Notes under the pieces: generated by a model
Database searches by the model: none
What the model was told of the DNA's origin: nothing
Seen by the model: the letters and a program-made list of their open reading frames with translations, nothing else
Shown: positions 10,995-22,500 of the stretch, one piece after another
Position numbering within the stretch: the stretch's first letter is position 1
Layout: each line of letters opens with the position of its first letter
Program-made: the position numbers and the translations under genes
NCBI GenBank assembly: GCA_950097015.1
Contig: CATNEN010000039.1
Coordinates: forward strand, 17,962,501-18,026,500
Direction of reading: 5' to 3'
DNA from: Macrostomum hystrix
Lineage: Eukaryota; Platyhelminthes; Macrostomidae
Length of the DNA stretch: 64,000 nt

Positions 10995-12317
10995 TTAGTG
11001 AAAACTGATATTGGCGTAGAAAAAAATAGGACTAAGTAGACGAGCTCTACAATAACTTGCTTAGTCATTACTTTACAGGTAGGGAGAGAAAGGGAGTGTA
11101 GAAGGGGAAAGAGAAGGGGAGAGAAAGTGGTTCTAGACAAAGAGACAGATTAAGTTCTAGAGATTCCTGTGATTCGATTTTTATTCTGACCAAGTATTTT
11201 ATTGCATTTCAATTTAGTAAAACAATAGAATAAAAAACTTGCGTTTTCTACTAAAAGTAATGCTGCAAATTTGCTACAAATTTTTAATATGAAAATGAGA
11301 GAAGTAAGTGAGAACAGCTCTTGTCTCAATTGGGGATTCCTGTGAGCCCTACCCCAACACTCCATGAAACCCGGAGGTTTTGGTGCCAACAAAACCAAGG
11401 ACTTCATAGCATCTATAGAAGATGCTTCTATTCGAATTCAGTGTTCCTTGCAACAAACACACCCCTATACACACACACAAACTACATGGCAGGGCTTATA
11501 CTTGTATATGCCATAGAATGGCCAGCAGACGAACTTGTTTGCTTTTTCGTCTACTGAGCAGACGAACTGGCGGCAGACGAAAGAACTGGAATCCCCATTT
11601 TTCTATGCACAGTTACGTTGAATGCCCACTTATGCTGGTCAATGATGTGCACGATAGTTCCAATTTAAAGCAATAAATTCAAATATAAATTTAAACTGTT
11701 ATGAAATTTTCCATGGCCTGTTGAATTCGATATTGTTGTTGTTGTTACATGAAAGGGCTAAAGTTTTGCCCGCGGATTAGCCAACTGAAAGGCTTCTACC
11801 GCTAAAAGTATTTAAATATAATATTATAAGAATAAAATAGAATAGAGAATAAATAATGAAATCTTGTAATTAGACATTAGTGTAACATAACACCACAGAA
11901 GAATAAATCCTGTAATTGGATATTACAGTGTACTAAAATCCTCAGACGATTGTATTGAAATCATATCACATGAAAAGAGAAGTCAGAACCGCAACAACTT
12001 TGGTGACAATAGTGAGAAAAATACTTTACAGAGAAGCACTTAGAAGACACAATAAATATGCATGATAATGCACTTACAATACCCAGATATTTTTGTAAAC
12101 TTAGAACGTGCCATAGACAATTTAAAAAGCAAGTTCCCAGCCAGCAGTTTTTCATCACGCTATGGTGCCCGTTCCTTAATCTGCAGTGTAATTGAGCTGC
12201 GCGCTTCACATCAAAGCGGACTATTAAGAGTGGAAAAACCAGTCGAATGTCCATTAATAACATTTTCAGTGTACTATAAATTCTGACTACCGAGTGCTGC
12301 AGATCGCATGAAAGGCA
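10995..12317. other. Intergenic region; no gene seen
   Basis: Contains a purine-rich tract (about 11080-11135, GGGAGAGAAAGGGAG-type) and, at 11732-11805, a TTGTTGTTGTT segment followed by CCCGCGG and AGCC boxes. A related arrangement occurs at 47523-47600, so this is probably a dispersed repeat. No exon is supported. Confidence 0.4.
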
Positions 12318-13266
12318 ATGCCCGGAAATTTTGTCTCCCGCATGTTGCGTAAAAGTCGCAATAGTGACTCCGGCCAGCAGCATGCCGATGAGCAGAGCCA
12401 GAAATACAAAAGCCAGCCAAGGGTAAGTGCGAAAAATAGCTATTTTATAGTATCTGAAATATTGTAGAATAGTCAATCACATTCACATAGAATAGTGAAT
12501 TCACCATGTTCAAAACTCAGAAGTTTTTTCTTTAAACAACTCTTGCAATATCTTTCGCTACTCCGTGTGAACGGCTTTCATTCAGGTGCCCGAAAGATCC
12601 GACAATATCTGGCAGGGAGAGCCGCTAGAACGTCCCGGAGATCAAAAATGTGACTTATCCAGGACAGCGTCTCAAACTGCAGGCGACAAGCCGTCTTCGA
12701 CGAGCAAAAATGATGTAGAGAAACATCCTCAGCATGCGGGCTTATTTAGACGTTTCACAAGCCGCCTGATATCGTCAGCTCGTGGACGTCAGGCGAAGCA
12801 GCTTCGCCATTTTCACCAGGCGCCAGAGCCAATGACGGAAGCCCTACCAGCTTCAGAGGAGGCCTCCATGCTGCTCCGCACACCGTCTCCGATGCGTCTG
12901 CTGCTGTCGCGCACCATAACACCGATGGTACATCGCCAAAAGCGCACCGCCACAGTGTCACCAGTCTCCATCGATTGCGGCCCTCTAGCCGACACGTCCG
13001 ACAATGAGACGCTGCCTGAAAGGCTCACGGCGTCAACATTTGCTACTAAACAGGAACCAATCTCGTTATTGACTGCGTTGTCGTCGATTTCCAGCAATGA
13101 AAGCAACAGTCGAGTCGACGACTTCGGCGATAAAGATTCTGACAGTCAGATAAGCGACTGCGTGCTAAGACTGCGTATGGCTACCACTGCAACAGATTCT
13201 CGCAGCAACAACAACGGCAGCAGAAGAAGATCGAGGCGTCAACAGAGAACTACAGAGCATCGATGA
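12318..13266 (+). CDS. Two-exon Ser/Arg-rich protein, 261 aa, unknown
   Basis: Exon 1, 12318-12422, starts at an ATG (MPGNFVSRMLRKSRNS) and ends AGG before GTAAGT. Exon 2, 12586-13266, follows a CATTCAG acceptor in phase 0 and ends at TGA. The product is hydrophilic with no membrane segment: basic patches near residues 9-14 and in the middle (FRRFTSRLISSARGRQAK), TPSPMR and SRT motifs that look like proline-directed or basophilic kinase sites, an acidic Asp/Ser stretch (DDFGDKDSDSQ), and a C-terminal Arg-rich tail (SRRRSRRQQR). This suggests a disordered regulatory protein. No domain is recognised. Gene reality rests on the clean splice join and the 226-codon open exon. Confidence 0.65.
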
Positions 13267-13799
13267 CTTGCCTCCAATGTTCTGCTGGACACGGCGTCAA
13301 ATTAAAACAGCCATCGTATGTCCACTTCGGCGACCAATTAAACCCATCATCGACGTATGAGGCAACATCACGATAATTGGTCATACTGGCCAGCCAATAA
13401 GCATCTGTCATCGAACTGTAATACATAAGCGTACATAAAAGTACATGTGGATGAGTGATGGCGGTTTACCGGCTGTTGAGCCCAAAGCTCAGAGCTGTTT
13501 ATTTATTTAACTTTTTCTTTCGAGCTTATTAGACACAATGGACAAGCGCATGAACTATTGCTGGTGGAAATGCGGATTTAGATTCGCTTCAATTATTTTT
13601 GTGGAAGAATATAATTTCATGATAACATTCGCGTGTAGGCAGTTTATGCTGCATGGCTTAATATTTCATGCTGATAATTGTAAGCAGCAACAGTCTTTGT
13701 GCTTAAAACAGTAAAGACTCACACATTGTTTAAAACCGAACAAACTTGGCTTGCTCTGCTAATGTTTTTGCTCATAGTTGTAAGCAAAAACGTTTACAG

Positions 13800-13985
13800 C
13801 CGCTCTCCTCGATCCAGCAGGCGATCCAGTACTGCCCCCAGCCTGCGCAGGAGGTTGCGCTGCTCACGCTGCAGGCCCCAATTCGGCGGCGGCAAGAGTG
13901 AACTCGGAGGTACGTCGACTACCTAATTAGCCGACGCCGGCGCCCCGGACACTGCTGGAGGCTTTGCGGACGCAAGCTATTTAAA
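13800..13985 (-). pseudogene. Possible coding fragment interrupted by TAG
   Basis: On the minus strand one frame reads a Pro-rich segment and then a polar helical tail (REQRNLLRRLGAVLDRLL) ending at a TAA near 13799. In the same frame just upstream lies another plausible segment (SAKPPAVSGAPASAN), separated by one TAG. The pattern resembles the C-terminal end of a transposon or DNA-binding protein with one disabling stop, or an exon beginning right after TAG used as an acceptor. The plus strand also has an open Arg/Ser frame here. This is weak. Confidence 0.22.
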
Positions 13986-16308
13986 GTAGTTTATCGATGC
14001 TACCTACTTGTAGTAGCAACTCGTAAGTTTAATCAGTTTTCATTGAAAATTAGACCTTGTCCTGCAATGTCAGCCGTGTACGATGGCTGATTTAACCCGA
14101 GACGCGCTAAATCGTTTGTGCATTCCCTTATCTCATCTATTATTTGGGCGTATAAAAGAGCCGGTGTAAAATTTGAGGTTCTAATATGAACACAATGCTC
14201 CTGAAACAGATTCCTGAAATAAACGGGTAGGATTGCTGCCACCTCGGTCAGAAGGGTCGAATATCTCGTAAGACTTCCCTAGCCATTGATCTTTAAGATG
14301 AAAATAAATGGATGTGTCCAAACTCGATCTCAAGCCCTTTATAATTTTATTATGATGATCCCCCATTACCTGCCAGTTTTCCTCAGAGAATTTGTAAGGG
14401 ACCCTTGAGACCAGTCGGGGTGATCGAAGCACGTGACTCGCTGAGTCATCACCTTGATCCTTAGACCCCTCAAACGCCCACCCGCATCCGCTTCCCATTG
14501 TTCTGGTTCTATTGATTTAAACGAATCCCTTAGTAATTAATTTCCCGAATGTAATGTTAAGTTTTTAATTTCTGTGATTTTTTTAAGTTCTGTAATATCA
14601 CCCGCCCCAACTACCCCACACGCTTACTGTACAACGTCGGGCTAATCAGAGCGCGGCAGGGCTCGTTTGTTCACTGCGCAGGGTCAAGGCTGCATGGGTC
14701 AATGGAGACTTTCCGTCACAGTTCACGCGCGTGATGCGTGAATTCGGCCCTATATCGTGTCGCTGGTTTTTCTCCAGCCACGTTCGACCCACTTTTCGAC
14801 ACGCATGTATAGGTCCCCAATTTGGAGGCACTTGTCCCGTTTCGTCCCATATCCCCCTACTCGTCTCATTTTCAAGCCCGATTTAAGGTATTTACCATTT
14901 TGCTTTAGACCGCATTTGGCAGCACAATATCCCCAATAATTTCTTCGTATCAATAAATCATTGCCAGTGTGGAGCCATTGCTCGTGGGTGTTATAAAATA
15001 ACTGTGGGTGTAGTAAAATCTAATCTTTTTCTTAGCTTTCTGAGCACATTGTGCCCATTTAAACACGTCACTGCGATCTCAGAGAAAGTTGTCGGCAGGT
15101 TGCAAATAGAAAATAATGTTACTCAAATGTTAATATGGTACGATAATACTACGAGTAATTTCACAGTACAGTCTGCACACGGAGCCGCATTCACAAGAGG
15201 TGCCATGCCTAGTAAGAAGGGATTGAATCTCTATACTTAATATTTAGTTAATGCCTCCCCCAGCTAAGGTAGGATCGTGTAAAGTACAAAAGAATCCCCC
15301 ATGCGAAAGACCTTGCTTCCAGCACTGACCAGGACACCCAGTGGATGCCCAGCATAGAGTCCCTCTAGCGGCCATTTTTCTCTTTCTTCCGGCCTATTAA
15401 TATTTGTTAGCAACCAGGGACCCTGCCGATCGTTAGGTTTTAGTTATGGAGTCTAGACCGAAAGGCGTGGTGGCAGATCTACTTTAAGTAGTCCCTACCC
15501 AAAAAACTCCCTGGCTAGACTAGGGCACCAGGCATGATCGCCGTGGGATTTCCAGCGCTCGCATCGAGACATCGCCGGGTTACATCTATATGAAAAACTA
15601 AATCTCTATATGCCTTAATTGCGAAGAAAACTCAAAAGAGTCCTGTACTTCTCGCTCGTTGGGCTCAATTCGATAACGACGTCTGGTGTCTTTGGGCTCA
15701 TCAGCGTCTCGTATTTATCTGGACCCACCTAGTGATGCCATTGGCTGGGCTCATTCGAGCTCTCTAATTGGCTGGAATAAATCCACAGACGGAAATTCCG
15801 CGGGTGTGCCACAGGACCGGTGGAAAAACCGTGGATAAACCAGCCAATGGTTTCCCTAGACCAAACGCACCCTTTACTGTAAATATAGTATTTGTGGATA
15901 AGAGTAAGTCAGCCCAATGGCTAACTAGTCAGCTGGTGAGAACTATATACTCTAAACGTTGCGGCTTACACAATATAAAAAACTCAAAAGGCAACAGTTT
16001 ATTTCTACCATAAGCAGTAACTTTGTTCTACATTATTCAAGTAGACTCAGCCGTTAGTGATTGATAGCAAGAGCTGCGCTGCTCAGAAGTCGTCATTGAA
16101 TCTATAAGCGGCAAAGAGAATCCATTTAATAAGTCTTAACAGTCTTGATTAACTCGCTGAAGCTACTCACTGGCTAGTGAAACATTTTTTAGAATTCACT
16201 CTACAAATAACATTATTTTGCTTTTTTTCTTTTGTTCCTAAGCTTGCATGGTAAATTACTCGTACGTGTAGCGTGCAGCTAACTGGAAAACTGGATAATT
16301 TACTTTTT
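13986..16308. other. Unclassified stretch, possible retroelement remnant
   Basis: A TATAAAAG at 14151 followed about 60 bp later by AATAAA at 14218 resembles the U3-R layout of an LTR. A second more GC-rich block lies at 14580-14960, with AATAAA near 14948. From 15240 to 15760 there is further unusual, moderately GC-rich sequence. Short open frames occur on both strands, but none shows a recognisable gag, protease or polymerase motif. I see no direct repeat that would prove LTRs. Confidence 0.3.
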
Positions 16309-16862
16309 CAGGTAAGCTGAGTCAAACGAGACACATCAGGTAAGCTGAGTCAAACGAGACACATCAGGTAAGCTGAGTCAAACGAGACACATCAGGTAAG
16401 CTGAGTCAAATGAGACACATCAGGTAAGCTGAGTCAAATGAGACACATCAGGTAAGCTGAGTCAAATGAGACACATCAGGTAAGCTGAGTCAAACGAGAC
16501 ACATCAGGTAAGCTGAGTCAAACGAGACACATCAGGTAAGCTGAGTCAAATGAGACACATCAGGTAAGCTGAGTCAAATGAGACACATCAGGTAAGCTGA
16601 GTCAAATGAGACACATCAGGTAAGCTGAGTCAAACGAGACACATCAGGTGAGCTGAGTCAAACGAGACACATCAGGTAAGCTGAGTCAAATGAGACACAT
16701 CAGGTAAGCTGAGTCAAATGAGACACATCAGGTAAGCTGAGTCAAATGAGACACATCAGGTAAGCTGAGTCAAATGAGACACATCAGGTAAGCTGAGTCA
16801 AATGAGACACATCAGGTGAGCTGAGTCAAATGAGACACATCAGATGAGCCGAATCAAATGAG
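16309..16862. repeat. 28-bp minisatellite, ~20 copies, each with AP-1 core and splice-donor consensus
   Basis: Nineteen near-identical 28-bp units plus one diverged unit. Each begins CAGGTAAG (GTGAG in two), a perfect 5' splice-site consensus on the plus strand. Each also contains TGAGTCA, the AP-1/TRE heptamer. The main polymorphism is AAACGAG versus AAATGAG. The last unit (about 16841-16868) is degenerate and overlaps the stop codon of the DEG/ENaC gene, so the array lies just downstream of, or within, that gene's 3' end. Confidence 0.95.
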
Positions 16863-19081
16863 ACTCAAAGGCTCAAATCCTTCTGAGCTGTTTCCTCCGC
16901 TGTCATTGTTAGAAGCAGCAGCAAAGGCAGAAACAACGGCAGCCGTGGCAGCAACGACAGGCCTGTCGCAGCAGTTGGGATGACGCCCTGCTGTAGTCGG
17001 CGTTGTCGTTGACGTGCCGGGAGGTAGACTCAAGCATCGACCGAATGTGTAGCTAGAAAATAGGCAGAGAAATTCGATAAACTCGAAGACAGTTACCAAG
17101 CTGACACCGATCCACAGGCCGAGGCAGCCGCCGAGAGAAGACAGCAGCTGCGGCAGCTGGAAGCTGGCCTCGATGCGCAATTGTTTAACAGTCAGTGTCT
17201 GTGGAAACACTCGCACCAATAGGAAATGCTGCCTAATAAATCTGTGCACCCGGAGGCAGTTGTCGATGGCTGACATAGTGGCTGCACTGTACCGCCTCTC
17301 AGGACTGTCCAGCAGGTTGTGATCCAGTCGGCGGTGACAGTCCGTCAGGCTGAGATTTTGTCGAATCAACGATTCGCTCAACAGGTTGTCCGGTTGCACA
17401 TTGGCGTCTAGATAAGCCTGGACAAGACCGGAGATTTCCAGGATCTGTTTCAGGTGATCGTCGCCGGATTCGCTCGCCCGGTGCGGCCAGTCGGCCGTTG
17501 AAATCTTGGCTGAATAGGCCACACTGTTGCAGGGCTCGAAGCAGGTGGCATTGTAGTCGAATGCGGTGCCGTGATAGCACAGGAACTGCTGTAGTTGGCT
17601 GTGAATTCTCGGACGCTCCAGTCTTAGGTAGTCAGCGAGGCCAGCTGTGGATACATTGCTCAAACTCACTCTGTCCAGAAACTCTTTTGGATTGTCTAAT
17701 CGGCCGCGAATCACATTGTGACAGAATGGTATGTCGCCAGACTCTGGGAAATCTTCGGCGTCAACTAGGCCCTCCGGGATGCAGCCGCAGCGGTCCAGGA
17801 TGTCCAGCTTGTCGCGCCAGTTGGCGCAGTCGTACAGCGTGTTTTCGTAGGTCATGTGACGTCGCAGCAATGAGTCGTACATGCGAACACTGCGCTTCGG
17901 CTGGCAGGGATGCGTCGGCGTCGGCCGGATGACGGTGCTGTCCTGTTGAAGCGCAATCAGGGTCATGTGACCCAGCGGGGCCAGGTGAGCGTTCTTGTGC
18001 GGATGCGGAATCGTGTTCTCCGGGTGGACGGTCAGCAGAATGCTTTCGCCCTGTGAGCACAAGATATAAGCACTCTTTCTCAGCAAGTGTATATTGCAGC
18101 AATTAGTTGTTAAGGCTTTGAAAATTATAGTTAATTACATTGCTTCGAAAACGGAAATGGATGGCTTCTGATACCCCTTTCTTGGATAGAAAATTTAACT
18201 AGAACATTTTCTCAGCGGGACACTGGACACACAATTAGCAAAGCAATGTTTTTCAGTTAAAATACAGTGCATAGCACAGCAATGCATTCTAATCATCGTC
18301 CATGGAATAGACTAGCAATCCATTGTACTTTACCTGAAATGCCATCTCGTGGACCTGTATTTTGTATCCCATTTTTCCCACCAGTCCAGCGCGCTCTAGC
18401 ACGGTGTCAGCTGACGGATGGTACAGCAGCAAGGTCAAGCCGAAACCCATGTCTGCCCGCCGCAGTCGCCTCTCCATCGGCTGAAATGTCAGGCAGTTTC
18501 CGTAGGCCCTGTCAAAGAAGACGGTGAAGTTTTGCCAGCCGCACAATTGGCCATTGTATCGGCAATGAACAACGGTGTCCCTTGGTCGGGTGCCAATCTG
18601 GCTGAAGTTGAAATAGTGCTCATAGCGGTACATCGGCCTGTAGGCCTCGTCCCACCAGATTCCCGTGACATTCTGAATCTTGTCATTGGCCGAGCCTAGC
18701 TTGCTCAGCTTCACCGATCGAGTTCGAATCGGCGTCTCAGGGTCGCAAAGCGTCAGATCGGGGAAGCTGAAACTATTCAGCGACAGGCGCTGCGAGCTGG
18801 ACAGCGGATAGCTGAGGTAGTGAGCCACCTCCAGGCCGATGTGCAGGCACAGGCCCAGGGTAGCTGAGGACACAATGGCCAGCCAAACCAGCTGGCAGGG
18901 GCCGCGGATGCCGTCGGCGTCGAACACCTGATTGACGCCGTGCAGCGAGGTGCTGGCGAAGAAGCGGGCCAGACTGCGCAGGAATGCCAGGTCCTGGTTG
19001 CCGCGCAGCCGGCGACGCTGCGGCTGACTAGACTCCGACAGTGGACAAATGCCATTGACGGCTGATGCCTGCTGACAAGGA
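16854..19081 (-). CDS. DEG/ENaC (amiloride-sensitive type) cation channel subunit
   Basis: Two exons are clear: about 19081-18334 and 18050-16854, joined in phase 0 (CAG | GGC). At least 647 aa. The initiator ATG was not found; the frame stays open upstream and an acceptor-like CTTTCAG precedes 19081, so a 5' exon is missing. Order: cytoplasmic N-terminus with the TSLHG gating motif (HG pair), TM1 (LVWLAIVSSATLGL), the family FPDLTLCD motif, an extracellular Cys-rich domain (YGNCLTF, DRCGCIPEG, CFEPCNSVAYS, several NxS/T sites), and TM2 with the GVS selectivity-filter-type triplet in GLWIGVSLVTVFEF. A short Ser/Thr/Ala tail follows. It should assemble as a trimeric sodium-permeable channel in the plasma membrane; the gating stimulus cannot be told from sequence. 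The last codons and TGA lie in the edge of the 28-bp minisatellite. Confidence 0.9.
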
Positions 19082-19139
19082 CTGAAAGCCGGATGGAGGA
19101 ATCCAAAATAGGCGTATGGTTTGCTTTGCCTTTTTTCTT

Positions 19140-19245
19140 CGTTTTGTGTTTGTTTGCTTGTTTGTTTTGTTTGTTTGGTTGCTTTGTTGTTTGTTTGTTG
19201 TTTGTTTGTTTGTTTATTTGTTTGTTTGTTTGGTTGTTTGTTCGT
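19140..19245. repeat. (TTTG)n microsatellite
   Basis: Imperfect TTTG tandem run just 5' of the visible DEG/ENaC exon. It keeps all frames free of stops, which explains the spurious open frames around it. Confidence 0.9.
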
Positions 19246-19584
19246 TAGTTTTGTTCTTTTTCTTTCTTGTTTTTATACTATAATTTTGTTCGTTTCTTTT
19301 CGCTGCTTTTGTCGCTTTTATCCTAGGAGCTTATTTTTCTTGACCTGACATGCTAGCGAATTTAAACAAAAAGTAGGAAAGTTATCTGTCAGCCATCAAT
19401 CAGGGTGTAATTAGCCTGAGCTAGCACCTGCAATATTCTCGGGGGAGGGAGTGAGGTAGATTAGGCTCTTGATAGAGAGTATTTTATTTTATGCTCCTTC
19501 CGAGCTTCTGGAATGCACTTTTAGCAATCGATTGAATTTTTCTCTCGTCTCTTTGCTTACTTTTGTGAAACTACACAGCATAAC

Positions 19585-20000
19585 TGAATCTACTCAGTCC
19601 ACTACTCAAATCTACACTATCCAATACTCAAATCTACACTGTCTACAACTCAAATCTATACTGTCTACTAATCAAATCTACACTGTCTACAACTCAAATC
19701 TATACTGTCTACTACTCAAATCTACACTGTCTACTACTCAAATCTACACTGTCTACTACTCAAATCTACACTGTCTACTACTCCAATCTACACTGTCTAC
19801 TACTCAAATCTACACTGTCTACTACTCAAATCTACACTGTCTACTACTCAAATCTACACTGTCTACTACTCAAATCTACACTGTCTACTACTCAAATCTA
19901 CACTGTCTACTACTCAAATCTACACTGTCTACTACTCAAATCTACACTGTCTACTACTCCAATCTACACTGTCTACTAATCAAATCTACTCAATCCACTT
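19585..20000. repeat. 22-bp minisatellite, ~19 copies
   Basis: Tandem CTCAAATCTACACTGTCTAC-type units. Early units vary (CCAATA, CAACT, TATACT) and later ones are nearly identical. An open plus-strand frame across it is a by-product. Confidence 0.92.
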
Positions 20001-20617
20001 CTATAAAAAATAGTCCATTTTTACCAGTCGAGGCAGTCGAGGTTCGATTTCCCCGCGCCGGTATCTTCAACGCTTTGCTCAGAGGACACAGCAGAAAGCT
20101 GTTCAGGAGATGCGAGCCGACTGATAAACTCAATTGGTTGATGCTTCATATTTAGTTGTGAGTTCCCGAGCCAACAATACTGCTCACTGTTATATTTCTG
20201 CGTCGATATCTCACTGTTATATCCCAAGCCGATGAAGCTCAACCTTTGGACCAATAACGGTCTCGCTTCATCCTCATCAGCCTCTCTTCTCTTCTATCGT
20301 CTTTCTTTTTTCCATGCGCCTAATTAAATTAGGCGGTCAACTCAATCGAATTCCCATTTAAAACGAAAGAGCCACCTATAAGGCTTCACTCTCTTATATT
20401 GCTATATTATCGAAAAGTCACTTTTTATTTGCTATTGATCTTCGCTTATCTCGGATTCCAACTGTATATTTTCCGATCTAGTTTCCGCTCTGCTCAGCTA
20501 GATGACTGAGCAAGAAAAACGGATGAAGAAATAAGTTAGAAGATCGAGAATCCTTATTTTTGTGACTTTTTTATATCTTCCAATGTCTGTCCGTTGTCTG
20601 CCCGATCCTTCTCTCCT

Positions 20618-21735
20618 GCTCCTTCTCTCCCCTTCCTTCTCTCCCCTTCCTTCTCTTCCCTTCCTTCACTCCCCTTCCTTCTCTCCCCTTCCTTCTCTTC
20701 CCTTCCTTCTCTCCCCTTCCTTCTCTTCCCTTCCTTCACTCCCCTTCCTTCTCTCCCCTTCCTTCACTCCCCTTCCTTCACTCCCATTCCTTCACTCCCC
20801 TTCCTTCTCTCTTTCCTTCTCTCCCCTTCCTTCACTCCCCTTCCTTCACTCCCCTTCCTTCTCTCTTTCCTTCTCTCCCCTTCCTTCTCTTCCCTTCCTT
20901 CACTCCCCTTCCTTCTCTCCCTTCCTTCTCTCCCTTCCTTCTCTCTTTCCTTCTCTCCCCTTCCTTCTCTCCCCTTCCTTCTCTTCCCTTCCTTCACTCC
21001 CCTTCCTTCACTCCCCTTCCTTCTCTCTTTCCTTCTCTCCCCTTCCTTCACTCCCCTTCCTTCTCTCCCCTTCCTTCACTCCCCTTCCTTCTCTCTTTCC
21101 TTCTCTCCCCTTCCTTCTCTCCCCTTCCTTCACTCCCCTTCCTTCTCTCCCCTTCCTTCACTCCCCTTCCTTCTCTCTTTCCTTCTCTTCCCTTCCTTCA
21201 CTCTCCTTCCTTCACTCCCCTTCCTTCTCTCTTTCCTTCTCTCTTTCCTTCTCTCTTTCCTTCTCTCCCCTTCCTTCTCTCCCCTTCCTTCTCTCTTTCC
21301 TTCTCTCCCCTTCCTTCTCTCCCCTTCCTTCTCTCTTTCCTTCTCTTCCCTTCCTTCACTCCCCTTCCTTCACTCCCCTTCCTTCTCTCCCCTTCCTTCA
21401 CTCTCCTTCCTTCACTCCCCTTCCTTCACTCCCCTTCCTTCTCTCTTTCCTTCTCTCTTTCCTTCTCTCCCCTTCCTTCTCTCCCCTTCCTTCACTCCCT
21501 TTCCTTCTCTTCCTTTCCTTCACTCCCCTTCCTTCACTTACCTTATTTCTCTCCCCTTCCTTCTATCTATTTCCTTATCTTCACTTCCTTATCTTCACTT
21601 CCTTATCTTCACTTCCTCCTCTCCCCTTCCTTCACTTGCCTTCCTTCTCTCCCCTGTCTTCTCTCCCCTGCCTTCTCTCCCCTGCCTTCTGTCCCCTTCC
21701 TTCTCTCTCCTTGCTTCTCTAGTCTTCCTTCTCTT
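20618..21735. repeat. 1.1-kb polypyrimidine 14-bp minisatellite
   Basis: Nearly uninterrupted C/T on the plus strand, with unit CTCCCCTTCCTTCT and variants (TTCA ends, a 12-bp CTCTTTCCTTCT form). The 3' end degrades (TTACCTTATTTCT, TATCTTCACTTCC). Long open frames in several phases result from the composition and should not be called genes. Confidence 0.95.
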
Positions 21736-22235
21736 ACCTTTCTACAAGTTAAATAACTGCAAGAACAAGAAATACAGACTAGCCTACTAATTAGTAGCTA
21801 AATATTACAAGAGAATATGAAAATTCATATTTTGAAAATATTGGAAATATGACAAATCAGTGTTACGAGTTACGAGTTACCTCGTAGTTACCATAGAGAG
21901 TACAAACATCTCAATGTACATATCAGTGCTACGGTTAAATTAGAATTCACGAATACATTTTATTTACATATTACAGAGACATTTTGCATTTTTCCATTCC
22001 TGCTACTTCCATAGAAAGTCTGTGGAAAGTAGCATGACCATAAGAAATACCCTAGCAATTTGTTTAAAAGCGCCTAATCTTTTATCTAAGCTACAATTTT
22101 TGAGGTGCTAATGACTGGGCAGTACAGTTTGAACGATAATAAACACGACTATAATTAGGCTGAACTAACTGACAGATTTCAGTTTTTTTCAACTTAAATA
22201 TCTCGTTCAATACAGGTTATATATTATATATATTC
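21736..22235. other. Intergenic, AT-rich; nothing seen
   Basis: No exon, RNA gene or clear repeat is supported between the pyrimidine array and the SINE. Confidence 0.4.
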
Positions 22236-22500
22236 TGTGCAGCCGACAGCACAGCCGCAGCTAATGCGCGGCGCATCTGAAGGCTGCGTACAGCTGTTCA
22301 GTCCATGGACTGGGGGGACTCCACACCCACCTTCAATTATCCCTGCTAATGCTGGTACCCATTTAACAGCTGGGTGAACTGAAGCAATGCAGAGTTAAGT
22401 GTCTTGCTAAAGCACACAAATTGTTCCAGTGGAGTCGGGAATCGAACCCACGACCTTCAAGTCGTGAGTCCGACGCTCTAACCACTAGGCTACAACCTCT
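22236..22500 (-). mobile_element. tRNA-derived SINE, full-length copy 1
   Basis: On the minus strand the element opens with a tRNA-like head containing an A box (TAGCCTAGTGGTTAGAGCG) and a perfect B box (GGTTCGATTCC). About 190 bp of unrelated body follows, ending in GCTGTCGGCTGCACA. A second near-identical copy lies at 58874-59139, which fixes both ends. The B box makes it transcribable by RNA polymerase III in principle. Confidence 0.9.

Noticed and set aside
11961-12476. Minus-strand 171-residue frame with a hydrophobic stretch
   Set aside because: It overlaps a plus-strand exon with a clean donor and phase-matched partner. It lacks any recognised motif and its hydrophobic run is the antisense of that exon.
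14181-14498. Minus-strand 105-residue frame as a gene
   Set aside because: No motif, splice context or codon bias. The surrounding TATA and AATAAA signals suit a retroelement fragment on the plus strand better.
19469-20155. 228-residue frame of YTVYYSNLHCLLLKST-type repeats
   Set aside because: By-product of the 22-bp array, with no flanking gene structure.
20562-21790. Long open frames of about 390 residues (Ser/Pro/Leu/Phe) across the pyrimidine tract
   Set aside because: All phases are open because the sequence is only C and T with no possible stop codons. Composition explains them; no splice sites or start context.
22420-22500. A genuine tRNA gene
   Set aside because: The tRNA-like head is followed by the same 190-bp body in two copies and has no convincing complete cloverleaf, so it is a SINE head.
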